The notes: generated from the letters alone by a model not told the origin. 64,000 nucleotides of DNA from WHSW01 sp033856255 (GCA_033856255.1 JAWVFH010000002.1:1-64000), one strand, 5' to 3'. Counted from the stretch's first letter, positions 31,871 to 40,781 are shown. Made by a program: numbers and translations.

Positions 31871-33535
31871 CTACGGCGCGGGCGTGTGGCGCTCGATGAT
31901 GCGGGCGAAGTCGGTGCCGGCGGGCAGGGTGCCGAAGGCGCGCCCCCAGTCGCCGTCCAGGCGAGAGGCACAGAAGGCGTCGGCGACCGCCGGATCGCCG
32001 TAGCGGACCAGGAGCGAGCCCTGGAGCACGAGCGCCATCCGCTCGACCAGGCGGCGGGCGCGGGTTTCGACCTGCTCCAGATCGCCGAGCTCGTCGCGCA
32101 GGGCCGCCGCCTCCGAGTCCAGGCGGGCGTCCGCGCCGGCCGCCTCGCCGACCTCGCCGAAGAACGCCTCGAGCGCCTCCGGGCCGCGGACCATCGCCCG
32201 CAGGACGTCGAGGCACTGGACGTTGCCCGAGCCCTCCCAGATCGAGTTCAGGGGCGACTCGCGGTACAGGCGCGGCATTCCCGACTCCTCGACGAAGCCG
32301 TTGCCGCCGAAGCACTCCAGCGCCTCGCCGGCGTGGGGGACGGCCCGCTTGCAGAGCCAGTACTTGAGCACCGCGTTGGAGATCCGCTTGAACTGGGTCG
32401 CCCCCTCGTCGCCACCGATGGATTCGTCGTAGGCACGCGCCAGGCGCATCGCGCCGATCGTCGCCGCCTCCGACTCGATCGCCAGGTCGGCGAGCACGTT
32501 GCGCATCAGCGGCTGGTCGATCAGCAGCTTGCCGAAGGCGGCGCGCTGGGAGGTGTGGTGGATCGCGTTGGCAACGGCCGAGCGCATCCCGGCCGACGCG
32601 CCGAGGCAGCAGTCGAGCCGCGTGTGGTTGACCATCTCGATGATCGTCGGCACGCCCCGGCCCTCCTCGCCGACCATCCGTGCCCAGGCGCCGCGGAACT
32701 CGACCTCGCTGGAGGCGTTGGAGCGGTTGCCGAGCTTGTCCTTCAGCCGCTGGATCTCGATCGCGTTGCGCTCGCCGTCGGGCGTGAAGCGGGGCATGAA
32801 GAAGCAGGAGAGCCCGCCGTCGGTCTGGGCGAGGACGAGGAAGGCGTCGCACATCGGCGCCGACATGAACCACTTGTGGCCGTCGAGCTCGTACTCGGCC
32901 CCCGGGCCCCCGCCGTTCAGCGGCGTCGCGGTGGTCGTGTTCGCGCGCACGTCGGAGCCGCCCTGCTTCTCCGTCATCCCCATCCCGCACAGCGCGCCCG
33001 GCTTCTGGTCGGCCGGTCGCAGCTCCTTGTCGTAGATCAGGGACATGAACCGCGGCTCCCACTCCTCCGCCAGCTCGGGCTGCTTGCGCAGCGCGGGGAT
33101 GACCGAGTAGGTCATCGAGATCGGGCACCCGACGCCCGCCTCGGCCTGCGCGGCGATGGACATCCCGGCCCGTGCGACGTGGGCTCCGGGCTGCGGCTCG
33201 CGCCAGGGAAGCGCATGGGCGCCGTGGGCGACGGCGGCGCCCAGCAGCTCGTGCCAGGCGGGGTGGAACTCGACCTCGTCGATCCGGTTGCCGAACCGGT
33301 CGTGCGTCTTCAGCTTCGGGGGGTTATCGTTCGCCTCCGCGCCCCAGCGGATCGCCCGCGCCGAGCCGGCGAACGCGCCGACCTCGCTGACCCGCGCCTC
33401 GGCCCAGTCGCCGCCCTCACGGCGCAGTGCCTCGATCAGGACCCGGTCGGCCTCGTAGGTGTTGTAGTCCTCGAGCGGCGTCGCCTGGTTGACGACCTCG
33501 TGGCTGGCGGCGGTGGGGTGCTCAAGCGTTGACAT
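31871..33535 (-). CDS. AidB-like acyl-CoA dehydrogenase family protein
   Basis: The protein has 554 residues, the length of AidB rather than of ordinary acyl-CoA dehydrogenases (about 380). GMGMTEKQGGSDVRANTT is the AidB-type flavin motif, and ECFGGNGFVEESGMPRLYR is the C-terminal dehydrogenase motif. AidB in E. coli binds FAD and DNA and belongs to the adaptive response to alkylation. Whether this protein oxidises an acyl-CoA is unclear. It overlaps the upstream TetR gene by 14 nt and should be controlled by it. Confidence 0.85.
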   Translation of the reverse strand: MSTLEHPTAASHEVVNQATPLEDYNTYEADRVLIEALRREGGDWAEARVSEVGAFAGSARAIRWGAEANDNPPKLKTHDRFGNRIDEVEFHPAWHELLGAAVAHGAHALPWREPQPGAHVARAGMSIAAQAEAGVGCPISMTYSVIPALRKQPELAEEWEPRFMSLIYDKELRPADQKPGALCGMGMTEKQGGSDVRANTTTATPLNGGGPGAEYELDGHKWFMSAPMCDAFLVLAQTDGGLSCFFMPRFTPDGERNAIEIQRLKDKLGNRSNASSEVEFRGAWARMVGEEGRGVPTIIEMVNHTRLDCCLGASAGMRSAVANAIHHTSQRAAFGKLLIDQPLMRNVLADLAIESEAATIGAMRLARAYDESIGGDEGATQFKRISNAVLKYWLCKRAVPHAGEALECFGGNGFVEESGMPRLYRESPLNSIWEGSGNVQCLDVLRAMVRGPEALEAFFGEVGEAAGADARLDSEAAALRDELGDLEQVETRARRLVERMALVLQGSLLVRYGDPAVADAFCASRLDGDWGRAFGTLPAGTDFARIIERHTPAP

Positions 33536-34151
33536 TCGCTGGTTCCTTTCCGGTGACCGATCGAATACAGAAGTCTCTCAGCGAGTCGATCAGCGACTCG
33601 GGGTCGCGGGCGGCGGTCGTCGGCGAGACCGGTCCGACCAGCGCCTCGCCGATCGCCCCGACCAGCGCCGCGGCGCTGGTCGCCGGGTCCTGGGGCGGCA
33701 GCTCGCCGCTCGCCACCCCGTCCTCGATCACCCCGGCGAAGGCGTCGCGGTAGGCGCGGCGGAAGATCAGGCGCTCGGCCTCGACCGCCGGGTCGACCGG
33801 CTCGGCGATCAGCGCCCAGGCGAGCCGCCGGCCGCGCAGCGCACGGCGGGCGAAGGTCTCGACCGCGGCGGCGATCCGGGCGGCCGCGGAGCTGTCGCCG
33901 TCGGCGGCCGCCTCGACGACCGCGTCGACCTCGTGCTGGGAGGCGTTGCGAAAGACCTCGGCGAAGAGCTCGGCCTTGGAGGGGAAGTGGCGGTAGACGG
34001 TCCCGGTCGCAATGCCGGCCCGCCTGGCGACCGCCGCCACCTGGGCCTCGGCGTAGCCACCGTGTGCGACCAACTCTCGGGCCGCGTCGACGATGCGCTC
34101 GCGGACGGCCGCCTTGCGGGCCTCGGTTCGCTCCGTGGGGCGGTAGGCCAT
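33522..34151 (-). CDS. TetR-family repressor of the AidB-like gene
   Basis: The protein has 209 residues. The helix-turn-helix lies at about 30-60 (VARRAGIATGTVYRHFPSK) and the rest is the helical ligand domain. The ATG at 34151 is preferred, since the upstream TTG is part of the TTGACA box. A perfect 16-bp palindrome lies 9 nt before the start, between the promoter elements, as expected for autorepression. TetR and the AidB-like gene overlap and form one operon. The inducer may be an acyl-CoA or other lipophilic compound. Confidence 0.9.
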   Translation of the reverse strand: MAYRPTERTEARKAAVRERIVDAARELVAHGGYAEAQVAAVARRAGIATGTVYRHFPSKAELFAEVFRNASQHEVDAVVEAAADGDSSAAARIAAAVETFARRALRGRRLAWALIAEPVDPAVEAERLIFRRAYRDAFAGVIEDGVASGELPPQDPATSAAALVGAIGEALVGPVSPTTAARDPESLIDSLRDFCIRSVTGKEPANVNA

Positions 34152-34159
34152 CCCAAAGA

Positions 34160-34175
34160 GTGAATCACGATTCAC
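34160..34175. promoter_or_regulatory. Putative TetR operator, perfect palindrome, with -35 box
   Basis: GTGAATC and GATTCAC flank a 2-nt centre. A minus-strand TTGACA at 34187-34182 lies just upstream, so the palindrome fills the space between -35 and the start of the TetR gene. Binding there would block its own transcription and that of the AidB-like gene. Confidence 0.7.
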
Positions 34176-34305
34176 AGCTTGTGTCAACGCCGGCGACCGG
34201 GCTACATGGGTCCGCGCTGCGCCGCCGCGTTCATGGCCGAAGGCCCGTTGGCCGAAGACTTACCCAGGAGGCTGCCGGCGCCCATCCACCCCGGTGGGAA
34301 CCCAG

Positions 34306-35697
34306 ATGCCCAGATCGCTCCCCGCGCACCGCCGCGGCCCCGCGTGCTTGCTTACCCTGCTGACTCTCGCGGTCGCACTGCTCACCTCACTCCCGGCGGC
34401 CGCGTCCGCAGCGCCGGCGGCCAGTCAGTTCCCGTATTGCTCGTGGTGGCTGGAGACGACGCCGTCGACGGCGAACGTCGCCTTCCCCGACGCCGCGGCG
34501 ACCTACTGGTCGACGCCCTTCCTCGCCGGCGACGGGCTCAGCATCGAGGTCGACGGGACGTACCCCGACGCGCGCTACATGTCCTTCAACGTCTACGACG
34601 ACGCCTTCGGGTCGTTTACGACCAACGGTGTCTCCTCGGGCATCGCCGACTACCTGATCGCCCCCTCGAGCGGCAGCATCAACCCGTTCCAGATCAGCGG
34701 CGATGCCGGCGGGGTGTTCGAACTCACGCTCAGCGGCGAGGCGGAGGTCGGTCAGCCGAACACGCTGCCGCTGGCGCCGAGCGGTGAGCCGGCGGGGCAG
34801 GCGGGCGCGCCGATCGGCTACCTCGTCTACCGCGCGTACCTGCCGACCGGCGGCAACGGCAGCGTCGCGCTCCCGACCGTGACGCTGGTCGACAACGGCA
34901 ACCGCGTGATCCTGCCGCGGTGTCCCAAGGCCACGGGCCGGTTGGCCGCCAGCGCGACGGGCGCAAAGGCCGTACGCGCGGCGGCCCGCGCGCTCGCGGA
35001 ACGGTTGGGCGTGACGCCGGAGGCCGCCGCGCGCTCGGCGCTGAGGGCCATCGGCAACAAGTTGCAGGGCAACTCGAGCGGCACGGCGCCATGCCGCCGT
35101 TCGGCCTGCCCGCCCGCGATGCAGTTCTTCCGCGCGACGGCATCGACGACCAACGCCTTCTTCCCCAACGTCGACAACGCCTACGTCTCGGCCCTTTTTC
35201 GCCCGCATCCCGGCAAGGTGGTCGTCGTCCGCGGCAAGGGGGCAACCGTGCCCGCCGGGACCAGCCCGGTGCCCTGGCCGCAGTCGAGCCTCCAGCTGCG
35301 CTACTGGTCGCTCTGCAACAACATCTACCGCAAGCCGTGGCCGGTGGTGGCCAACCCCGAGGCCGGAGGCGGCGTCGACTACGGTTGCGCCTACGACGAC
35401 GAGACGGCGCTGGACGGCGAAGGCCACTACGCGTTCGTCGTCGCACCGGAGAGCAAGCGGGCGGCCGTCAAGGCGGCCGGCGGAACCTTCGTTCCGCTGT
35501 CGGCGACACAGCCGAAGGCGCGCCAGCTGCTGATTCTCCGCAACATGCTGCCCAATGACGAGTTCCTCTACGCCGTCCAGGACGCGCCGCAGAACGGCGA
35601 TCCGCCGTCGGCCGCGGAGGCGATGGGCGAGTACTACCCGCGCGCGTACCGCTGCACGCTGGCGCAGTTCAAGGCAGGCAGCCCGCGGTGCGGATGA
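34306..35697 (+). CDS. Secreted protein of unknown function
   Basis: The protein has 463 residues. A signal peptide ends near residue 37 (ASAAPA). The mature part has two related halves: an N-terminal half with ARYMSFNVYDD and GSFTTNG and a C-terminal half with VPWPQSSLQLRYWSLCNN, resembling the domain pair of DUF1214/DUF1254-like proteins. Cysteines YCSWW, PRCP, PCRRSACP, CNN, YGCAY, YRCTL and RCG suggest disulfides. A helical Ala-rich segment lies between the halves. The ATG at 34306 has GGTGGGA ahead of it; the GTG at 34294 is the alternative. Substrate and role are unknown. Confidence 0.78.
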   Translation: MPRSLPAHRRGPACLLTLLTLAVALLTSLPAAASAAPAASQFPYCSWWLETTPSTANVAFPDAAATYWSTPFLAGDGLSIEVDGTYPDARYMSFNVYDDAFGSFTTNGVSSGIADYLIAPSSGSINPFQISGDAGGVFELTLSGEAEVGQPNTLPLAPSGEPAGQAGAPIGYLVYRAYLPTGGNGSVALPTVTLVDNGNRVILPRCPKATGRLAASATGAKAVRAAARALAERLGVTPEAAARSALRAIGNKLQGNSSGTAPCRRSACPPAMQFFRATASTTNAFFPNVDNAYVSALFRPHPGKVVVVRGKGATVPAGTSPVPWPQSSLQLRYWSLCNNIYRKPWPVVANPEAGGGVDYGCAYDDETALDGEGHYAFVVAPESKRAAVKAAGGTFVPLSATQPKARQLLILRNMLPNDEFLYAVQDAPQNGDPPSAAEAMGEYYPRAYRCTLAQFKAGSPRCG

Positions 35698-35704
35698 GTG
35701 CTGT

Positions 35705-36004
35705 TCAGGCCGCGGCCGCGGGCTCCGGGTCCGGGCGGACGATCACGGTGTCGGCGATCGGCAACACCTCGTCCGCCGGCATCCCGACCTCGTCGGCATG
35801 CCGCCGCACAGTGTCGGCGTCGGTCGCCTCGTAGATGCAGACCGTGCCCAGCTCCCCGCTGTCCTCCTGGACGACGTAGCTGCGGATCCAGCGGATCCCG
35901 TCCGGGAAGTCGGTCTCGGCCACTTCCTTGGACCGCTCGGCGGCCGCGCCGAGCTCTTCCGGCGTCTTCCACCCCTTGTTGCGGCGGATCATGAACAGGT
36001 CCAT
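35705..36004 (-). CDS. DUF4242-like small protein
   Basis: The protein has 99 residues. The DLFMIRR opening, the IRWIRSYV strand, the CIYEATD motif and the DADTVRRHADEVGMPADEV helix match the DUF4242 family, whose Streptomyces member SCO4226 binds nickel. The ribosome site AGGAGGG is strong. It is the last of three minus-strand genes, 12 nt after the crotonase. Function in the operon is unknown. Confidence 0.8.
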   Translation of the reverse strand: MDLFMIRRNKGWKTPEELGAAAERSKEVAETDFPDGIRWIRSYVVQEDSGELGTVCIYEATDADTVRRHADEVGMPADEVLPIADTVIVRPDPEPAAAA

Positions 36005-36016
36005 ACAACCCTCCTT

Positions 36017-36820
36017 CTAGTGGTTTGTCCTCGAAAACTCCGCCGGCTGCCCGCCCATCGCCGCCGTGACCGCGGCGATCTGGTTCGGGCTGCCGATCAG
36101 TTCCTTCTGCAGCTCGGCCTCGAGCGCCAGGCCCTCGGCGGCGGAGAGCTTTGGTGTCTCGTTGGCGAGGCGCTTGATCCGCCGGATCGTGTCCGGGGAG
36201 CGGGCGGCGATTGCGGCCGCCAGCTCGCGCGCGGCGGCGGCCGGGTCGTCCTCGATCCGTGTCACCAGGCCGAGCGCGAGGGCCTCGTTCGCCTCGACCA
36301 TCCGCGCCGTGTAGGCGAGCTCGCGGGCGACGTCGTCGCCGACCAGGCGCGGAAGCGTCTGCCAGAGGCTCATGTCGGGGACCAACCCGTAGTGGACCTC
36401 CATCACCGAGAGCTTCGTGTCGGGCGCCGCGATCCGCACGTCGGCGCCGAGCGCGATCTGCAGGCCGCCGCCGATGCACGCGCCGCGCAGGGCGGCGATC
36501 ACGGGCACCTCGAGCTCGCGCCAGCCATAGGCGACCCGCTGCGCGTAGTTGGCGATCGACCCCTCGACGGCCGCGAACCCGTCGCCGGCCAGGTCGCCGT
36601 TGCCCTCCGCGAAGCTCTTGAAGTCGAGGCCGGCGCAGAAGCTCGGGCCCTCGCCGGAGAGCACCACGGCGCGGACGCCGTCCGCGGAGCTCAGTTCGTC
36701 GAGCGCCTCGTTGAGGGCGACGAACATCCGCCAGTCGAGCCCGTTGTGCTTGTCGGCGCGCACCATGCGCACGTCGGCGACGTGGTCGGCGACCGAGATC
36801 GTGACGCGCTCGCTATCCAC
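36017..36820 (-). CDS. Crotonase-family enoyl-CoA hydratase/isomerase
   Basis: The protein has 267 residues. SFCAGLDFKSF and ALRGACIGGGLQIALGADV form the oxyanion hole of crotonases, and the glutamate in MEVHYGLVPD sits at a catalytic position. The reaction may be hydration or isomerisation of an unsaturated acyl-CoA; the exact substrate cannot be told. It overlaps the upstream thioredoxin-fold gene by 8 nt and precedes the DUF4242-like gene. Confidence 0.9.
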   Translation of the reverse strand: MDSERVTISVADHVADVRMVRADKHNGLDWRMFVALNEALDELSSADGVRAVVLSGEGPSFCAGLDFKSFAEGNGDLAGDGFAAVEGSIANYAQRVAYGWRELEVPVIAALRGACIGGGLQIALGADVRIAAPDTKLSVMEVHYGLVPDMSLWQTLPRLVGDDVARELAYTARMVEANEALALGLVTRIEDDPAAAARELAAAIAARSPDTIRRIKRLANETPKLSAAEGLALEAELQKELIGSPNQIAAVTAAMGGQPAEFSRTNH

Positions 36821-37109
36821 CGGCGGTGCCCGCCCCGTCGTGCTCGAAGAGCTTGCCCGCGTTGATCGTCTCCGCCATCTCCCTGGACTCCGCGCGATAG
36901 GCCGAGCCGTCGGCGAACTCGATCACCGGCAGAAAATGCTGGCCGGTGAGTCCGATCACGTCCTTGCGCCGGCCCCGCGGGAAGAGCGGCGCCGTGACCA
37001 CCTCGTAGTCGACCCCCTGGTCATCGAGCGCCTCCTGGACCTTCCAGCAGTGGTCCAGCCTGTTGTGGATGAACGTAAGCGAACAGCGGTGAAGCTTGAC
37101 CGTGGGCAT
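36813..37109 (-). CDS. Small GST-N/glutaredoxin-like thioredoxin-fold protein
   Basis: The protein has 98 residues and only the N-terminal thioredoxin-like fold of glutathione S-transferases. HRCSLTF carries a single active-site cysteine in the place of CxxC, and LPVIEF has the cis-proline. A GAGGAGA ribosome site supports the ATG at 37109. Frames running on to 38435 are antisense to icd. It heads the operon with crotonase and DUF4242-like genes. It may reduce or bind a low-molecular-weight thiol. Confidence 0.82.
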   Translation of the reverse strand: MPTVKLHRCSLTFIHNRLDHCWKVQEALDDQGVDYEVVTAPLFPRGRRKDVIGLTGQHFLPVIEFADGSAYRAESREMAETINAGKLFEHDGAGTAGG

Positions 37110-37172
37110 CGGGTCTCCTCGGGTGGTTCCCGCGCAGCGTATGCGCTTCGCCGATAGCATCGCCCGCCCCCC

Positions 37173-38396
37173 ATGGCAGACAAGATCAAGGTCGAGAACC
37201 CGATCGTCGAGCTCGACGGCGACGAGATGACCCGGATCATCTGGGCCTTCATCAAGGAGCAGCTGATCCTGCCCTACCTCGACCTCGAGCTGAAGTACTA
37301 CGACCTCGGGATCGAGAGCCGCGACGCGACGGAGGACCGGATCACGGTCGACGCCGCGAACGCGATCAAGGAATACGGGGTCGGCGTCAAGTGCGCGACG
37401 ATCACCCCCGACGAGGCGCGGGTCGAGGAGTTCGGCCTCAAGCAGATGTACCGCTCGCCGAACGGGACGATCCGCAACATCCTCGGCGGCGTCATCTTCC
37501 GCGAGCCGATCGTGATCTCGAACATCCCGCGGCTGGTGCCGGGCTGGACGAAGCCGATCATCATCGGCCGTCACGCCTTCGGCGACCAGTACCGCGCCGA
37601 GGACACGCTGATCCCCGGCGAGGGCAGGCTGACGCTGACCTGGACGCCGAAGGACGGGGCCGAGGGCGAGCCGATCGAGATCGACGTCTTCGACTTCCCC
37701 TCCAGCGGGATCGCGATGGCGATGTACAACCTCGACGACTCGATCCGCGACTTCGCCCGCGCCTCGCTGCGCTACGGGCTCGACCGTGGCTACCCGGTCT
37801 ACATGTCGACCAAGAACACCATCCTCAAGCGCTACGACGGCCGCTTCAAGGACCTCTTCGCCGAGGTGTACGAGAACGAGTTCAAGTCCGAGTTCGAGGC
37901 CGCGAACATCACCTACGAGCACCGGCTGATCGACGACATGGTGGCGGCGGCGCTGAAGTGGGAGGGGGGCTACGTCTGGGCCTGCAAGAACTACGACGGC
38001 GACGTCCAGTCCGACACGGTCGCCCAGGGCTTCGGATCGCTCGGGCTGATGACCAGCGTGCTGATGACCCCCGACGGCAAGACGGTCGAGGCGGAGGCCG
38101 CCCACGGCACCGTCACCCGCCACTACCGCGAGCACCAGAAGGGCAACCCGACCTCGACCAACCCGATCGCCTCGATCTTCGCCTGGACCCGCGCGGTCGC
38201 GGCCCGGGGGCGGATGGACGAAACGCCCGAGGTGACCGAGTTCGCCGAGACGCTCGAGCGCGTCTGCATAGAGACGGTCGAGAGCGGGAAGATGACCAAG
38301 GACCTGGCGCTGCTCGTGGGACGCGACCAGGAGTTCCAGACCACCCAGGAGTTCCTCGCCTCGATCGACGAGAACCTGCAGTCCGCAATGTCCTAG
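37173..38396 (+). CDS. icd: Isocitrate dehydrogenase, NADP-dependent, homodimeric type
   Basis: The protein has 407 residues. It converts isocitrate to 2-oxoglutarate in the TCA cycle. It begins with VELDGDEMTRIIW and contains SPNGTIRNILGG (isocitrate binding) and the EAAHGTVTRHYR motif of NADP-type enzymes, closer to the mitochondrial/cytosolic eukaryotic type than to E. coli Icd. It is divergent from the GST-N/crotonase operon. TAGCAT lies 12 nt before the ATG. Confidence 0.97.
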   Translation: MADKIKVENPIVELDGDEMTRIIWAFIKEQLILPYLDLELKYYDLGIESRDATEDRITVDAANAIKEYGVGVKCATITPDEARVEEFGLKQMYRSPNGTIRNILGGVIFREPIVISNIPRLVPGWTKPIIIGRHAFGDQYRAEDTLIPGEGRLTLTWTPKDGAEGEPIEIDVFDFPSSGIAMAMYNLDDSIRDFARASLRYGLDRGYPVYMSTKNTILKRYDGRFKDLFAEVYENEFKSEFEAANITYEHRLIDDMVAAALKWEGGYVWACKNYDGDVQSDTVAQGFGSLGLMTSVLMTPDGKTVEAEAAHGTVTRHYREHQKGNPTSTNPIASIFAWTRAVAARGRMDETPEVTEFAETLERVCIETVESGKMTKDLALLVGRDQEFQTTQEFLASIDENLQSAMS

Positions 38397-38425
38397 GGGG
38401 CAGTAAAGGGGGGCGAACCGGCGGG

Positions 38426-38469
38426 GGTTGGTCACTTGGGTAGTCCATGGGCTACCAAACCGACCAACC
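38426..38469. repeat. Inverted repeat around the start codon of the AbiEi/DUF559 gene
   Basis: GGTTGGTC (38426-38433) pairs with GACCAACC (38462-38469). Inside, TTGG and TAG (36-43) pair with CTACCAA (38452-38458), with one bulged base. The ATG at 38447 lies in the loop region. It may be an RNA hairpin that limits translation or a DNA operator for the encoded winged-helix domain. Confidence 0.55.
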
Positions 38470-39400
38470 GGGGTGGAGGCGTGTGCTCGCCCTCGCAGCC
38501 ACCCAGTACGGACTTGTGACTCGGCAGCAGTTGCTGGAGTTCGGGCTCTCGAGTCAGGGCGTCAAGCACCGCGCTGCACGAGGCAAGTTGCACCCCATTT
38601 ATCGCGGGGTCTACGCCCTCGGCCGGCCCGAGGTCACGGCCTACGGGCGGTGGATGGCGGCATTGCTCGCCTGTGGACCGGGCGCCGTCCTCAGTCATGA
38701 CAGTGCTGCGGCGTATTGGCGACTTGGCCCACGGGAAGATGAGCTGGACGTGACGATCTGCCCGCCGCGCCGCGTCCGGGTCGTGGGCATCCGCATCCAC
38801 CGATCGAGGGCACTACCGCCCGATCAGGTGGTCATCGATGGCGGTCTGGCGGTGACAGATGTGCTGCGCACCCTCATTGATCTCGCCCCGCGGTGGGGCG
38901 AGGCTCGCCTCGAGGACGCGATCGAAGCTGCAGACCGGCGCGACCTCTGTGATCCCGAGCGTCTCGCGAACGCCCTCTCCACCTGCCCCTCGATCCCGGG
39001 CACCGCGACGGTCCAGAGGGTCCTCGAGCGCTGGACGCTGACCCTCACAGACACCCAGCTGGAGCGGCGGTTCCTGCCGATCGCACGGCGCGCGGGCCTG
39101 GGCGATCCGCTCACGCAGCAATGGCTGAACGGATCGAGAGTCGACTTCTTCTGGCCCGAGCTCGGCCTCGTCGTCGAGGCCGACGGCCTGCGTTACCACC
39201 GCACCCCGGTTCGCCAGACCGCCGACGCCCGCCGCGACCAGCGCCATATCGCGGCCGGGCTCACCCCGCTGCGCTTCTCGCACGCGCAGATCACCTACCG
39301 CCCCGACGAGGTCGAGGACACGCTGCGACGCGTCGCCGCTCGGATCCGACTAGCTTCCGGCCCCAAGCTTGAACCCGAACCAGGAGTGATGAATCAGTGA
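38447..39400 (+). CDS. AbiEi-type winged-helix and DUF559 protein
   Basis: The protein has 317 residues. The N-terminal part (about 10-65) has the winged-helix pattern of AbiEi antitoxins (QYGLVTRQQLLEFGLSSQGV, then YRGVYALG). The C-terminal part (about 220-300) is a DUF559 endonuclease-like fold with SRVDFFWPELGLVVEADG and a later DQRH. The pair is common in actinobacteria as a solitary gene. No AbiEii toxin gene lies next to it, so a type IV toxin-antitoxin role is not shown. An inverted repeat covers the start. Its stop overlaps the mdh start. Confidence 0.82.
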   Translation: MGYQTDQPGWRRVLALAATQYGLVTRQQLLEFGLSSQGVKHRAARGKLHPIYRGVYALGRPEVTAYGRWMAALLACGPGAVLSHDSAAAYWRLGPREDELDVTICPPRRVRVVGIRIHRSRALPPDQVVIDGGLAVTDVLRTLIDLAPRWGEARLEDAIEAADRRDLCDPERLANALSTCPSIPGTATVQRVLERWTLTLTDTQLERRFLPIARRAGLGDPLTQQWLNGSRVDFFWPELGLVVEADGLRYHRTPVRQTADARRDQRHIAAGLTPLRFSHAQITYRPDEVEDTLRRVAARIRLASGPKLEPEPGVMNQ

Positions 39401-40383
39401 GCACCCCCGTCAAGGTCACCGTCACCGGCGCCGCCGGCCAGATCGGATACGCGCTGCTGTTCCGGATCGCCAGCGGGCAGATGCTCGGCGATGAGACCCC
39501 GGTCGAGCTGCGCCTGCTCGAGATCCCGGACGCGATCAAGGCCGCCGAGGGCACGGCGATGGAGCTCTACGACTGCGCCTTCCCGCTGCTGCGCAAGATC
39601 GAGATCACCGACGACCCGAAGCTCGCCTTCGAGGGCTGCAACGTGGGCATGCTGGTCGGCGCCCGGCCGCGGACCAAGGGCATGGAGCGCGCCGACCTGC
39701 TGGAGGCCAACGGCGGCATCTTCAAGCCCCAGGGAGAGGCGATCAACGCCGGCGCCGCCGACGACATCAAGGTGCTCGTGGTCGGCAACCCGGCGAACAC
39801 CAACGCGCTGATCGCGATGTCGAACGCCCCCGACGTCCCGCGGGAGCGGTTCACGGCGATGCTGCGCCTCGATCACAACCGCGCCGTCGGCCAGCTCGCC
39901 AACAAGCTCGGCGCCCAGATCGACGACGTCAGCAACATGGCCGTCTGGGGTAACCACTCGCCGACGATGTACCCCGACCTCGTCAACGCGAAGGTGCGCG
40001 GCGAGCAGGCCTGGGCCGCGGTGGACGACGAGGCCTGGATCGCCGACGAGTTCATCCCCCGGGTCGGCAAGCGCGGGGCCGAGATCATCGAGGCGCGCGG
40101 CTCGTCGAGCGCCGCCTCCGCCGCCAACGCGGCAATCGACCACGTCCGCGACTGGGTCGTCGGCACGGAGTCGGGCGACTGGGTCTCGATGGGCGTCCCC
40201 AGCGACGGCCGCTACGGGATCGAGGAGGGGATCATCTGCGGGCAGCCGTGCCAGTGCGCAGGCGGCGAGTACTCGATCGTCGAGGGCCTCGAGATCACCG
40301 ACTTCTCACGCGAGCGGATCGACGCCTCGGTCGCCGAGCTGCGCGCCGAGCGCGACGCGGTCGCCGGGCTCGGGCTCGTCTGA
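39397..40383 (+). CDS. mdh: Malate dehydrogenase
   Basis: The protein has 328 residues. It interconverts malate and oxaloacetate with NAD. VTGAAGQIGYALLFRIASG binds the cofactor, and VGARPRTKGMERADLL has the substrate arginines. NPANTNA and the WGNHSPTMYPD motif with the catalytic histidine are of the cytosolic/LDH-like MDH group. The start is GTG at 39397 with AGGAG 10 nt upstream, overlapping the DUF559 gene stop by 4 nt. It is therefore co-translated with a defence-like gene, an odd partner. Confidence 0.97.
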   Translation: MSTPVKVTVTGAAGQIGYALLFRIASGQMLGDETPVELRLLEIPDAIKAAEGTAMELYDCAFPLLRKIEITDDPKLAFEGCNVGMLVGARPRTKGMERADLLEANGGIFKPQGEAINAGAADDIKVLVVGNPANTNALIAMSNAPDVPRERFTAMLRLDHNRAVGQLANKLGAQIDDVSNMAVWGNHSPTMYPDLVNAKVRGEQAWAAVDDEAWIADEFIPRVGKRGAEIIEARGSSSAASAANAAIDHVRDWVVGTESGDWVSMGVPSDGRYGIEEGIICGQPCQCAGGEYSIVEGLEITDFSRERIDASVAELRAERDAVAGLGLV

Positions 40384-40396
40384 GCCCGCTCAGCCT

Positions 40397-40768
40397 TCAG
40401 GCGGCGGAGTAGGCGCGCCCGTCCTTGCGCACCTTGCCCTCCTGCTCGAGCTCGGCGAGCACGCGATAGAGGTAGTTGGGCTTGATCTTCATCCGCTCGG
40501 CGATCTGCGAGGCCGTGATCCCGGGGTTCTCGGCGACCAGCTTCACCGCCTGATCGCCGCGGGTGCCGCCGCGACGGCGCCGGCGCCGGCCGGATCCGCT
40601 CGCGCTCGAGCCGGAGCCGCGGGGACGGCCGGGCCCGCGCCGGCCCTCGCGCCCGTCGGTGAGGCTGGCGAGCGCGCGCTCGAGTTGGCCGCGCTCGGCG
40701 TCGAGCTCCTTGATCCGCTCGCGGATCAGTCCCGCGGCCTCATCGACCGTGTTCGAAACAGGTGTCAT
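40397..40768 (-). CDS. Small coiled-coil/winged-helix DNA-binding protein
   Basis: The protein has 123 residues. A coiled-coil (about 8-40) precedes a basic, AT-hook-like linker with GRPRGS and an arginine run (about 44-68), then a winged helix (about 70-122) with ITASQIAERMKIKPNYLYRVLAELEQEGKV. It should bind DNA as a dimer. The 69 bp upstream hold a 10-bp inverted repeat and a third copy of its half-site, so autoregulation is likely. Similar proteins are common in this group, but the regulon is unknown. Confidence 0.8.
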   Translation of the reverse strand: MTPVSNTVDEAAGLIRERIKELDAERGQLERALASLTDGREGRRGPGRPRGSGSSASGSGRRRRRRGGTRGDQAVKLVAENPGITASQIAERMKIKPNYLYRVLAELEQEGKVRKDGRAYSAA

Positions 40769-40781
40769 CTCAGATTCCCCT

